Position numbers and translations under genes: made by a program. A stretch of 64,000 nucleotides of DNA from Zopfochytrium polystomum (lineage: Eukaryota > Chytridiomycota > Chytridiomycetes > Chytridiales > Chytridiaceae): positions 372,001-436,000 of the forward strand of contig JAIVFJ010000018.1 in NCBI GenBank assembly GCA_025765615.1, given 5' to 3'. Below the pieces are notes generated by a model. That model searched no databases. It worked only from the letters and a program-made list of their open reading frames with translations, and was not told where the DNA came from. Positions 29,867-41,668 of the stretch are shown here, in pieces (within the stretch, counting starts at the first letter, position 1; each line of letters starts with the position of its first letter).

Positions 29867-32338
29867 ATGTGCAACGCAATGTCGTCCAACCTAAACTCGT
29901 TTGTTGGCATGTTCACTGGCAAAACACTGACGGAATTCAATGACTTTATTAGCAACCTTCAGATCAAACTTATTGGTGAAAAGGGAATTCAGGACCTAAC
30001 GCAGACAGATCTATTCCCTCTTGAGAGACCTTTCTGCATCGAGGAGGCCTACACACCTACCCAAGGATCAGTGGGACGGATGGAGTTTCTGGTTGCACTG
30101 TCGAAATGGTGGGCACAGTACACCAGCAAACTATCTCTATGTACCCACTGTCGCTGAGCAAGCTTATGCTTGACCAGTTGTGGCTGTCGAAGCAACTGTC
30201 AAGTACCAGATTCAGCATCAGATCATGACTTCATCAGAGTTCATGAATGCCATACTGAAGATGCATGCCACCTTCATCAAGGAGAACAAAACAGCTCAGT
30301 CAGCTTTGATGATCAGGCTTCCAGAGACCTCGCACTTGTTTGAACTCTGCCGCAACATTCACCTCTATCGAGACTGTGTGGCTGCCATTCGCCGAACATT
30401 CAACAATGCCTGCCCATCTAGCCCGATTGATGATTTGAAAACGGATGGTCAGGGCTGCAGCTACGCACAGACACTCAAAGCCCCTTGTGTTACCAAGATC
30501 TGAATTCTTCTGTGCGTGAGATTGAGCGACTTCAGCGAGTATTCATCCAAGGTCATGGCCAGAACAGACTTGATGAGTTTGTAGGCAAACTGCAGAGCAA
30601 ACTGCGCACAGACCCCACATGCGGCTCAGCTCATAGTCGTTTTGGACCATTTGTGGCAGCACTTCGAAACAATGATGCCTGCTTCAACGATCTACAGAAT
30701 ATCATGGATGAGCTTACTGTTGTCTTGACTGCCCTTGAGGCTCCTGATCGAAGCCCAGCTTCTATGTTTCTTCTGGTCCTACGCAATACGCCATGCTTCA
30801 TTCCTGCGCAATTGTGTGCAACACACTCGCACTGGTCGAATTCCATTTGAATATTACCAAGGCCAAAAACCCAACCTACGGCACCTTGGACTTTTTGGCT
30901 GCGTCATTGTCACACTCAACAATGAGTATACAGAACCTGCAAACTCACACAAGACCAAGTTCTCTCCTAGGCCTCACTTGGACTCTTCTTGGGTTTCGAC
31001 ACAGACAGCGAGTCTATTGCCCTCAGCTACGACTTTACTGCACAGACTATTCTTCAGACACGTCACTATAACTTGCATGAGCATGTCTTTCCTGGCCTTG
31101 TCCGCACTGACAATAAGCTTCAATCTCTTAATTCTGATTTCTTAACTTCTCTCTCTGATGATTTTATGGATTTTCCTGAAACTGACGACTCTCCTTCTTT
31201 CAAGCCTGTTGAGCCACCACTTGACTCTTGCCGTCGATTATCCAACTCTCCTCCTGACAGTGCTCCCTCCACTCATACTCGCCAGCAACTGCGCCAGGCT
31301 CCCAGGGGGGGACAGCCACCATCATCATCAACAAACTCCTCAGATCAACCTCCAACTCTTCCCCAAGATATGGAAGACAATAATGACGATGACGACTATG
31401 GTTGGAACCCTGACACATTCACTGTTGTCCTGGGCGAAGATGAAGACGAACCTGAAGATAGCCTAGCTCCAACAGCAGACCGCATAGCAGCATCCATCAA
31501 CACTGAACTGGAACCTGTCATTGAATCACCACTTCCACCTTCCGTCATTGTCAACATCAAAGATGCACCAACTGGACTTCACAAGCTACTTGCAAATTGA
31601 ACAATCATTTGCCATCTCTTGCGACTCTACCTTGCATCAGCTAAACCAGAACCACGCTTCCCAAAGCGCTTCCCTAAAGAACCAATCCACCAATCACAAC
31701 TCCCACCAGTGCCACGTTCCCGCAAGGAAGCCCACGCATCAGACTATAACGAAGAATGGATTGCATCTGAGCTTGAGGACCTTCACTCTCTCATGGACGA
31801 GCACAAGGTCTGGGAATGGGCAGTTCTTCCTCCTGGCAAACGCGCATTGTTCTGCAAATGGGTTTATGCCTACAAGCTCAACCCCTTTGGCTGGCTGAAG
31901 CAATGGAAAGCTCGCCTTGTCGCATGTGGAAACACCCAACGCGAAGGCATCGACTACACAGACACCTTTTCTCCTGTCGTCCAGATCAAGGCCATCTGAC
32001 TGCTCATTGCAATCAGCCTTGCTTTTGATCTTGAGTACCACAGCATGGATGTCAACACAGCCTACCTGTATGCTTTCCTCAAAGAAGTCATCTACATGCA
32101 TCCACCAAAAGGCCACAAGCAATTCACTCCAGATGGAAGAAACTATTCTGCAAACTCCTCAAGAGCCTCTATGGACTCCATTAATCTGGATGAAACTGGT
32201 TCCTGACTCTTCGCAAGTTCATTGTCAAGAAACTCAGCTTCAACCAATCTCTTGCCGAGCCCTGCCTTTTCTTTCGAGTAGACCCTCAGCAGCAAACATT
32301 TGAATTCATCTTTGTCTTTGTTGACAACATCAATGTCA
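29867..32338 (+). pseudogene. Ty1/copia gag-pol pseudogene
   Basis: A copia polyprotein relic in the normal order but with big losses. Gag-like helices (29867-30850) come first, partly duplicated or frame-shifted. Next is the integrase C-terminal part (FFWSYAIRHASFLRNCVQ, GRIPFEYYQGQKPNLRHLGL, FGCVIVTLN at about 30750-30925). A Pro/Asp-rich linker follows (to 31600), then the start of RVT_2: WKARLVACGNTQREGIDYTD, FSPVVQIKAI, the MDVNTAYLYAFLKEVIYMHP block, then SLAEPCLFFR and FVDNINV. Protease and the integrase core are not seen, and stops interrupt the RT. It ends at 32338 against an LTR in the opposite orientation. Confidence 0.8.
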
Positions 32339-32752
32339 TGTAATAGTTGCTAGGCAAGTGTGACCAGCACAGGGTTAAAACCTCTCCTATATTATCTGCT
32401 TGAGCAGAGGAGGAGGAAACTGTTTACACTGGATTTCCGTTCCACTCAATACTCGGAGTATTTGTCAACAGCACAAGCCAGCACCCAGGTCTGCATTGAC
32501 AGTGGCTCACTCTCCCAAGGGCATTGTGAGAACAATAACTGACAGTCACAATAGGTTCAGGTCCATCTTGTTCCTCTTGCTGCTAACCACTCAGTTCTGC
32601 CTAACAGAGATCCGGGTGGCGATTGGCAGACAACGAGGGCGACGGGGCGACGACAGATCGACAGGGGCGAGACGGAGATAGAATCAAACACAGAAATAAT
32701 TTTGCTTCTTTTTCTTTCTTTAGATTATCACGCGCAGGGGCATATTCCAACA
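32339..32752 (-). mobile_element. Copia-type LTR, minus orientation
   Basis: On the minus strand it reads TGTTGGAATATG...CAACTATTACA, about 414 bp with TG...CA ends. Orientation is inferred from the 16967 copy, which follows a polypurine tract. No matching target duplication (TGTCA left, TCACG right). It may be a solo LTR rearranged against the adjacent plus-strand copia remnant. Confidence 0.65.
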
Positions 32753-33294
32753 TCACGGTTTACTTTACTAAGTAAACAGTTAAAGGGGACACCGAGCACT
32801 CTGTCTGTGGACCGCGATCCTTGTGACGGAATGTCCCTGTTTGTCCGACTGTTTTCAAAAGAAAGAAAAAAAAAAAAAAAAAAAAATTGCACTCGCTTTC
32901 CCAATTTGCATTGACTCCAAGCGTTTTTTTTGATTTGGGGGGGAAGGGGGGTCAAATCTCTATTTGAGAAGACGGGATTTACGCAGCCCTTTGCGACTTG
33001 CTTATTTTCCCTTTTTTCTCCCCTGCCGGACGAGGGGGTTTGAGCGCCGAAACGCTCCGTTCCCGACCCACCCCCACGGCGCGCCCGGACGTTAACGAAA
33101 GAAAGAAAAAATAGGAGCAGAGAAGCAAAGAAAAGAAAAAAAAAAGGAAATAGGAAGCATTACCCCCAAATCAACAACATCCACGGAAAAAAGGGGGTGG
33201 GCTTAGGACAACGAAAAACCGGAGTAAACGCAAAAAAAAGATCTTTTTAAGCCGCAGCGACGCCAACCACGACCGGTGTTTTTTCTTTGTTTGA
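32753..33294. other. Boundary of the transposon island; no gene
   Basis: A-tracts at about 32868-32886 and 33130-33147 and otherwise unremarkable sequence. The right part is the 3' flank of TRP5. Confidence 0.55.
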
Positions 33295-36200
33295 TTAGTG
33301 GCCACCAGTCATCGGGGCAAACTCGATCTGGCCCTCGAAGCGAAGGTCCCTGATGGAAGGAAGGGGATGGAAAGGGGAGGAACAGGAGCCCGTCAGATTT
33401 CGGTCGCCATGGAAAATTTGTTTGTTGTCACGACAAAAATGAAACGGCAAGCAACACTCACCACCCAATGACGGGTCCAATCTTGGGCAAGCCCTCCGCG
33501 ATCGACACCACGTCTTTGTCGCCGCGGCCCGACACGCAAATCACAACGTCCTGGTCCTTGCGCATCGTCGCCGCGAGCTCGACCGCCTTGAACACGGCGT
33601 GCGCCGTCTCCAGCGCCGGGATGATGCCCTCGGCCTCGGACAGCAGCCGCACGCCCTTCATCGCGTCGGCATCTGTCGCTGCCACGTACTCGGCGCGCCC
33701 CACGTCCTTGAGGAACGCGTGCTCGGGCCCGACGCCGGGGTAGTCCAACCCCGCGCTGATGCTGTGCGTCTCGATAATCTGCCCGTCCGCGTCCTGCAAA
33801 AGGTACGTGCGCGTGCCGTGCAGCACGCCAGGTCGCCCCGCCGCAAGCGTCGCAGAGTGCCGTCCCGTCTCCACGCCGTCGCCTCCGGCCTCGACGCCGA
33901 CGAGCCGCACGCCCGCGTCGCCGACAAACGGGTGGAACATCCCGATCGCGTTCGACCCGCCGCCCACACACGCCACCACCGCGTCCGGCAACTTCCCCGC
34001 ACCGCCCTCCGCCGCGGGCCGCAGTATCGCCGCACGTGTCTCGCGCCCAATCACCGACTGGAACTCGCGCACGATCGTCGGGAACGGGTGCGGCCCGATT
34101 GCGGACCCGATCAGGTAGTGCGTCGTGTTCACGTTCGTCACCCAGTCGCGCATCGCCTCGTTGATCGCGTCTTTGAGCGTCTTGGACCCGCTCGACACCG
34201 GGACAACCTTGGCCCCGAGCAGTTTGATCCGGAACACGTTCAGTGCCTGCCGCCGCACGTCCTCCGCGCCCATGTAGATCGTGCAGTCGAGCCCAAATTT
34301 GGCGCACACCGTCGCAGTCGCGACGCCGTGCTGCCCGGCGCCGGTCTCGGCGATGATGCGCTTCTTGCCGAGACGCTTGGCAAGGAGGACCTGGCCCAGC
34401 GCGTTGTTGATCTTGTGCGAGCCAGTGTGGTTTAAGTCCTCACGCTTGAGCCAGATCCGTGCTCCACCTGGTGTGTTGTGAATTTGCGCGGGTCGGGGGT
34501 TTTTTATTATTATTATTGCAAACGCGACGTCTAGACGTACCAGCTTGCTCAGTCAAACGCTCTGCAAGGTGCAGCGGGGACGGGCGACCCATGAACGGGT
34601 AGTACGAGCGAAATTCCTCCCAGAACGCGGGGTCTTTCATCACGGCATCGAATGCCCGTTCAATCTCGTCGAGGCAATCCACCAAGGCTTCGGGAGCAAA
34701 CTGCCCGCCAAACTGACCAAAGCGGTCGTCCAGGAGGTGCGCGGTCTGCAAAAAGTTTCGTGGAAAGAGAATTAGCGCGGAATAGGGTGCCTCGTTTTCT
34801 CCCATCGAGATCAAACAAGCGCAGTGTCTGAAACAGCGCCAGAGGGAAAAGATAATAAAAAAAACCAGCAATCTCGCCATTTGCCTACCTTCACCTCGGC
34901 CGCCGGAGCCGCCCGCTTCGTTTCCGCCGCCACCTCGACAACGACCCTCTTCTCCTCTCCCTTCCGCTCGGCCCTCCCCGTCACCTCTGCCGCGTACGCC
35001 TCGACGACGGCGGCCCGCTCACCCTTCTTCGCTGACTTTGCCGTCGTCACAATCTTGCTGCCAATGACGACCCCCTCGGCGCCAGCGCCGGCGACCTCGA
35101 GGAACTGCGCCCGCGTCCCGACGCCGAACCCTACCGCCAACGGCAGGCTAGTGACGCCCTTGATTCGCGCGAGCAGCGCGGGAAGCTCCGTCGACACCGA
35201 CGCACGCGCGCCTGTGACTCCGAGCGTGCTGACGACGTAGATGAACGAGTCGGCTGCCGCAGCCAGGTGCTGCATGCGCGACTTTGTGGTCGATGGCGCG
35301 ATCAGAGGGATATAACTCAGGCTGGGAGAGAGTCAAAAGATGTGTTGGTCGGTGCCGAAAATTAATCAATCAAAGAACGCACGATCGAAAAAGGGAACAA
35401 ACAAAGGACAAATTTGTTAGAGTATGCCAGCAGGGACAATCACCACGCGCAGAAACAAAGGGACGGGCCCAAACGCACTCAAACTCGGCCGCCAAGTCTC
35501 TGAACCGAATCGCCTCCTCGGGCGGCAGGTCGACGACGATAAACCCAGACACGCCCGCCTGCACGCAGTCTTGCATCAGCTTGCGCTCTCCGTAGATCAA
35601 AAACGGGTTGTAGTAGCCCATGAACACGACAGGGACCGTCAGTCCCTTCTTTCGCGCGTCGGTGACAAACTGCAAGCATTTCGGGATGTCGATTCCGTTT
35701 TGTAGTGCAATCTTGAGAATCGAGAGAGTTTGACTTCAGTGTTTTGGAAACGCGACGCAACGCATGGGCAGAGAAATCCAGCTTCCTTACAAAGGACGAG
35801 TCTTGGATGGTCGGACCGTCAGCGATTGGGTCAGAAAACGGCACGCCTGTCCCGTTGTTTTCCGGGCGAGTGACAAAAGAATGGTGGAACTTAGTAATCC
35901 GACGGAAACAAAAAACGGCCCCCGTTCGGTCGTCGTCGTTCGTTGTTCCCTTACCGAGCTCGATAATGTCCGCGCCGCCCTTCTGCAGCGCCAGCAAAAG
36001 GTCCACCGTGTCGTCCGCGTCGGGAAAGCCTGCAGTGATGTACGCAACAAAGACGGGGCGATCTGGAGGGTCGTCGTTGGGGGTGGCGGATGGTGAGGGT
36101 GGTCCAAAAAGTGGGGAAAAAAAAAAAAAAAAAAAAAAAAATGGTGGAAAAAATGGGGTTGCACGAGGGATCGAGAGTGTGCGTGTGCGGGGTAACGAGC

Positions 36201-36561
36201 ACCCCGCTCGTCGCCACCCCCCGTCGTCGACTCTGCATGCAGCAGCACATGTCTACCGACGGGCAGAAGGAGGAAGAAGGAGGGAGAAGGAACGGGCGAT
36301 GCGGGTTGTGTGGAAAGGGAGGGACGGCGGCCCGTATCCCATTTTTTCATCGCAACGACCAACGACGACGATCGCACCGATTCCCGGCGATCCCCGCCCG
36401 CCCGCCCCTACCCGCTACCCGGCGCACCCAGAGAAGAAGGCCTCCCGACCCTCGAGAAAAAACAAAGGCTGCCCCGACCACGCTCCTCCCAACAACAACA
36501 ACTTGATTACTCAACTGTTTGCCTTTGCGGAAGCGAAGGTGCGCGATATGTCCTTCGACAT
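33295..36561 (-). CDS. TRP5: Tryptophan synthase, fused alpha-beta
   Basis: Catalyses the last two steps of tryptophan synthesis: the alpha part cleaves indole-3-glycerol phosphate, the PLP-dependent beta part joins indole and serine. Exons (minus): 36561-36516, 36062-35955, 35846-35791, 35711-35479, 35321-34889, 34745-34541, 34467-33462, 33349-33295. They sum to 2,142 nt, 713 aa, near the yeast length. Start [15 protein letters not shown]. The alpha active-site acids are E50 (IIELG) and D61 (DPIADG). The beta PLP lysine is K379 ([10 protein letters not shown]), with GGGSNAIG for the phosphate and a C-terminus FAPMTGGH. A Lys/Glu/Ala-rich linker ends exon 5. All seven introns keep frame; intron 1 is 453 nt with a GTTGAG donor. 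Alpha-beta order in one chain is a fungal trait. No lesions seen. Confidence 0.96.
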
Positions 36562-36907
36562 GGTTGGTGGGTTGTGTGGGATGAATGGGCGGGGCGTGTG
36601 TGTTTGCTGGGTGCTGGCTGCTGGCTGCTGGCTGCTGGCTGGCTGGCTGGCTGGCAGGGGGTGAGTCGGCTTCGAAAGAAGGGTTAATGAAGATCGGGTT
36701 TTGAAGTTGATGTAAAATATTTATTTGGATCGACCCGAACAGAGACGAGGCAAGAGGGGAGAGGGGAAACAAACCAAAAAGAAAAGATTTTCTTTCTTTC
36801 TTTTTTTCATTATGCAGTGTTCTCCCACTGGCTAATAAGAAAAAAGGAGAAGAAAAGTAATTGCGATTTGATTTCAAGCAGTTTGGTCGGTGAATCTTTC
36901 CCTCTTT

Positions 36908-36943
<36 letters not shown>

Positions 36944-37060
36944 CCCTCGCGCCAAAGTGAAAAAAATGACTTCTGCTTTGAACAACAACCATTGTACCGG
37001 GCACGACTATAATTCAAGCGAGGAGGGAGGAAGTCAAAAAAAAACACACACACACACACA

Positions 37061-37116
<56 letters not shown>

Positions 37117-37837
37117 CCCGTGACGACGTCAAAGAAAAAAATGGGAATCTCAACCAAACCATCCCCGACCCGTCTTTCTTCGAAGGGTTCCGGCGAGAGA
37201 GAGAGCGAGATGGAAAAGAGTTGTTGCGCGATATCGAGGGGGGGCAAAGAAGGCGGTCTGAAAAAACCAAAAAAAAGTAACGAGCAAGCCCGTGGGCGTT
37301 TTTTTTTTTCTCTCTTTTCATTCTTTTTCTTGGGGTGAGGAACTAGTTTACCGGGTGGGAGTACTGGGGAAGTCGGGGGAACTTCGCGTAAAGGTGTTGC
37401 GATGGGGGACGAACCGCGAGGGTGGGAGAGGGTGTTTCTTTTTTTTTTTTTTGCAAAGTAGAGGGCCGCGCGAGAACAAAGAAGGAAAGAGAACCAAACC
37501 AAAAAGGGAGGAAAAAGAAAGAAGAAAGAGAGTCGTAAAGCCTGGGTGGTGAGGGGGGCAGGGTGCATTGGTGGGAAAACGAACAGGTGAAACGAGGAAG
37601 CGAGTGTACCTCCACCAGAGCGACAAAGAGCGACAAAGTGAGAGAGAGAAAAAAAGGGGGAAAATAAGTGAGCGAAATTACGTTAGGAAGAGGGGGAGGG
37701 ATCAGCCAACAGCAACACAACATCCAGTCAAAAAAACGTCCCCCCCCCCCCACCAGCAAGTACTCCAAAGAACTCCACAGCGCCCCCCCAAACCGGCTCA
37801 ACCAAACACCCTACCCACCAATCCGGCCCCAACCCTC
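36562..37837. other. Intergenic region with microsatellites
   Basis: Upstream of TRP5 and downstream of the thioredoxin-like gene. It contains (GCTG)n near 36605-36655, a T-tract near 36910-36938, and CA then CT repeats (37044-37112). Open frames translate the repeats only. Confidence 0.6.
37044..37112. repeat. (CA)n(CT)n compound microsatellite
   Basis: About nine CA units run directly into about 25 CT units. Confidence 0.9.
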
Positions 37838-39839
37838 TCAGTCTAAAAAGCCCTCTCCTTCATCCCCATCAACCGCGACTTGCCCGTCCACCGCCGTCGT
37901 ACTCCCCCGCACCCGCCTCCGCAGCCCCTGCACGTCGCTGGCGTCCAAGCGCGGCTGCTGCTGCCATTCTCTGAACCGCGGCTGCTCCGTCGGCTGCTGC
38001 TTCTCGTGCGCTACACCATGACCGTTGGCCTCCTGATCCTCGTCAGCTGCCCGCTGCTGGTACTCCTCCGGCCGCTCGGGCTCAAACCCCGCGGGCGGCA
38101 GCCGATCCGCAAACCCGTCGGCGTCGTGACCGTCCGCCGGCCACACCCCGACGCCGCCGCCACCACCAGCAGCGGCGTCGGGAGCTGCGACCGCGGGCGC
38201 GCCAGCCGCATTTGCATTTACGTTGGCGTTGCCGTCGCCGTTAGCGTTCGCAGCAGCGGCAGCGGCAGCAGCAGCAGCAGCAGCCCGCCGCCGTGTCCCG
38301 TGTCTCCTCCGCCCACCCGCCCCTCCGCCGCCGCCGGCCCCGCCGCGCCCAAACAGCCTCCAACCGCGCCGCCACCGCCGCCGCCACCCGCCGCCAAAGC
38401 ACTGCTCGACGGCCATCATGACCGCGAACGGGCCCATCGTCACGACCATCAGGAACCCGGCCGTGACCGTCCACACCACCAGCGACGACAGGTGCGGGTT
38501 GTACTCCTTGAGCTGCTCGTCCAGCGACGATTTGAGGGCAAAGAGCGCGTTGAAGAGTTGCAGCTGGAGCTTGAACCTGCGCCAGGGGGAGTTGTTGGGG
38601 TTTGGGTGGGGAGAAAAAACAAAAAAAATTAAATAAAAATAAATGCGTTAATTATTGGCGGGGATTTTAGTGAAGAGTTCAGTAGGAGAAAGAGGGGGGC
38701 TATCATTGTTACCATATCGACCAAGTCGCCGGCAGCCGGTTGTACCACAGCTGCGCCTTCCACCCGCTCGACACGAACCGCACGATGCCATCGCTCGTGG
38801 TAAAGTTGTCCCGCATCGTCCACACGTACCCCTTTTGCACCAGCTTGACCGCCGGGTACGTGTGCACCTCCAAGAGTGACGCCGCCAGCGGGGACGCCTG
38901 CGCGTCGATCAGTGCGAAATAGTACTCGGTCGGCGGCAGAGCCGTCGCGTCGGAGGAGGAGGATGAGGAGGAGGAGCCGGGAGCAACGACGCTGGCGGTC
39001 GCTGACGTGTCCGCCGACGATGCGTTTGCGCCTCCCTCGCCGCCGCCGTCGCCGTCGCCGTCGCCGCGATCGCGGGCGAACTCGTCGGCGGCGCCGTCCG
39101 CGCTGCTTGGATCGTTGCTGCCGCCGGCGCGCGTCGGCGGATCTGCAACGTCCGTCGGCACGGGGCCCGTCGCCGTCACAAAGTCCTCCAGCGTCGGCTG
39201 CCGCCGGGTAGTGGTTGTTGTCAAACTGGGATCGTCCTCGATCGTCCCATCGCCGTCCGCATCCGCCGCGTCGCCGTCCGCCGCGATCTCCTCGCCGCCG
39301 CCCGCGTCGCCGCCCCCTCTGTAAAATAGCAGCGCCTTGTCCGCCGCGAGTGCGGCGACGGCGTCGGGCCACGCGGCGGCGAGGAACTTGCGCGAGTGCG
39401 GGCACCACGGGGCGTACACGGCCACCAGCCAGACGTCCGAGTGCAGGAGGGTGTAGTTTGCGTCGGTGATGTAGACGGCGTGCGCAGGCGGCGGCGGCGG
39501 AGGGGGCGGGGAGGAGGAGGAGGGGGGAGGGGAGGGGAGGAGGGTTGCTGTTAGGTGGTGGAGGAGGTGGTGGAGGTATCCCCCGCCGTTGTTTTTGTTG
39601 TCGTCGAGGGGGGGTGGTGGTGGTGGTGAGGATGGCGATGATGGTGACGACGACGGCGGTGGTGGGGGTGATGATGGTGGTGGTGGTGGTGCGGGTGGTG
39701 GTTGTTGCTGTTTTTGCTGGTCGGGGTGAGAGGGAGCGGCGGCGGTGGAGGCGTCATCGCTTGGATCGGCTGCTACGGGATCGGCGACTGCTTCGGGAGG
39801 TGAAGGCGGCGATGACGACGACCAGAAGAAGCTCGCCAT
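37838..39839 (-). CDS. Thioredoxin-fold membrane protein with CPHS motif
   Basis: Exon 1 (39839-38713) and exon 2 (38576-37838) join in frame across a 136-nt intron (GTAACA...GGCGCAG), giving 621 aa. A Pro/Ser-rich N-terminal third precedes a thioredoxin-like fold: VYITDANYTLLHSDVWLVAV, then YAPWCPHSRKF (C146-P-H-S149), a long acidic Gly/Ser insertion, and a second half with the cis-proline motif TYPAVKL and GIVRFVSSGWK. Exon 2 gives a hydrophobic span (VVWTVTAGFLMVVTMGPFAVMM) and a low-complexity Ala/Asn/Gln tail. The second cysteine of CxxC is Ser, so disulphide isomerisation by a monothiol or a chaperone-like role is more likely than classic oxidation. It resembles TMX-type PDI relatives. 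No signal peptide is visible; another upstream exon is possible. Confidence 0.78.
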
Positions 39840-39879
39840 GACCTGCCCAACAAGCTGTGTTTTTCTCAAAATTTCGCGG

Positions 39880-39921
<42 letters not shown>

Positions 39922-39984
39922 GTCTCTCAGTCACACACACACACACACACACACAACTAACTCTTCTCTTCGTTTTTGTTCGTG
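39840..39984. promoter_or_regulatory. Short divergent promoter region
   Basis: Only 145 bp separate the start codons of the thioredoxin-like gene (-) and DAL3 (+). Most of it is (CT)n at about 39886-39930 then (CA)n at about 39934-39956. No TATA box is evident. Confidence 0.6.
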
Positions 39985-40561
39985 ATGGCACCGAACGCCC
40001 CTTCGCCGCTGGCCCCCTCATCGTCGTCCCCTAAACCGCTTCGAATCAAGGCGCAGCCGCTCACCCAGCAAGCCTTTGCTCCGTACGGAGACGTTGTCGC
40101 CGCCGCCCGCGACGACGACGGCGGCGGCAACGATCACAGCGTGTCGGCCAACCAAGGCACCGCCCGCCGCTTCAACTGGCTCGCACCCCTCGTCAACCTC
40201 CGCGCCCCGCCGCCGTACCCGCACCACGCCCCCGCCGCCCACACGTACGCCCTGCCCCCGCTACCTGCCAACGCTCCCGCTCCCGCCGCTCCCGCCGCTC
40301 CCGCCGCCGCCGCCGATCCGACCTTTGCCGCGTCAAAGTCGGCGGCGGCGGCTGCCACTGCCATGGCCGAAAGAAGCGGCGATCGGTACTCGAACCCGCC
40401 AGCCGTCCCGAACGTCTGCGTGTTCCGGTCCGTGCCGGTCAAGTCGCTGCCGTTCCCGCTGAGGTGAGGTTTGATTTTACTTGATTGTTTTGATTGAATG
40501 ACTGAGGGTTGGGAGCCGTGATAGAGGGAACACGTTCGGCCACCACTCTTATCCCATCAAA

Positions 40562-40595
<34 letters not shown>

Positions 40596-41048
40596 AAACA
40601 AAACAATCGTCAAAAAAGGCTCCTCGAGCGCCATCGCTACTCGACGCAAATGTTCGTGCCCATGACCAACCCGCCAGCAACAGCAACAACAAGCCGGCAT
40701 TCTTCTGCTTCGCCGTCTTGTTCTTCTTCTTCTTCCACTTCTACTTCTCCTACCGCGCCCTCGACCTCGGCGAAGAACGCGTACCACTACCTCGTCGTCG
40801 TCGCCCTGTCCGACCCGCGCACAGGGAAACCAGACCTCGCGACCCTCAAGGCATTCCGCGCCTCGTCCACCCAGGCCTTTGCGTACGCCGTCGGTGAGAC
40901 GATGCGCACAGCCCCCCGTTCTTTATTTCTCTTTCTTCTTTTGGGAAAAGGAGAGTTTGTGTGGGAATTGCGCTCTCACACGCGCACTACGCTCACTCAC
41001 ACACACACACTCCCACCAAACTCACGCACTCACCCAAAAACGAACCCA

Positions 41049-41081
<33 letters not shown>

Positions 41082-41405
41082 ACAAAATCAGGCACCTGGC
41101 ACCACCCCATGATCTCCCTCGACGCGAGCGTGACCGACTTTGTCTGCATCGTGTACGAGCGGGGGCCGTTCCGCGAGGGCGACGAGGACTGCGAGGAGGT
41201 GTTTTACTGCGGGAAGGAGGCGGGGGTGGAGGAGGAGGAGCCTGCGGCGTGGGTGTACGTTGGCGAAGAGGGAGACACGGGAGATGGGGATAGAGAGGGA
41301 GACGGAGACTACACAGGAGAGGGCGGGGGTGGCGGCGGCGGAGGTGACGAGGAGGAGGATGGGGATGAGAATGAGGGCGGGGCGAAGAAGAAGAGAAGGG
41401 TGTAA
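39985..41405 (+). CDS. DAL3: Ureidoglycolate lyase
   Basis: Last enzyme of allantoin degradation: cleaves ureidoglycolate to glyoxylate and urea for nitrogen supply. Exons 39985-40463, 40619-40893 and 41092-41405 total 1,068 nt (355 aa). The family core is split by low-complexity insertions: LTQQAFAPYGDVV at the N-terminus, FRSVPVKSLPFPLR then LLERHRYSTQMFVPM across intron 1, YLVVVALSDP, KAFRASSTQAFAYAVG, and GTWHHPMISLD...DFVCIVYERG after intron 2. The C-terminus is an acidic Gly-rich tail ending KKKRRV. The yeast protein is about 195 aa, so nearly half of this one is insertion. Both introns contain long A-tracts (40562-40592, 41049-41080). Intron 2 is a multiple of three without an in-frame stop, so its retention would not truncate the protein. 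Confidence 0.93.
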
Positions 41406-41668
41406 GGTTTGAAACAATGAAACTGGAAAACACGAAAGGAAACGCTTGACCCCCGCCTGTCGTCATAAGTGTGAGGTGGGAGGGGGGGTGCAGAAAGTTT
41501 GTGTGTGCGGGGACTGTCAGTAGAAGACCGTTTGGGAGATGGCAAAAACAATGAGAGAAACGAACAAAAAAAAAACAAAAAAAAAAAAAAAAGGAGAGAG
41601 AAAGTGGTTCAACAACAACTTGAAAATCGTCCCAAATTAATCCATCTTTCGTTCAACCCAGAACAACA

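Noticed and set aside
37838..39470. Plus-strand open frames opposite the thioredoxin-like gene
   Set aside because: GC-rich sequence lacks stops on both strands; these frames give Arg/Pro-rich peptide, while the minus frame has the fold motifs and proper splice sites.
40509..41405. DAL3 exons 2-3 read as one uninterrupted gene
   Set aside because: The frame is open only because intron 2 is a multiple of three and stop-free; it encodes Lys/His runs from an A-tract, and clear GTGAGA and ATCAG splice sites flank it.
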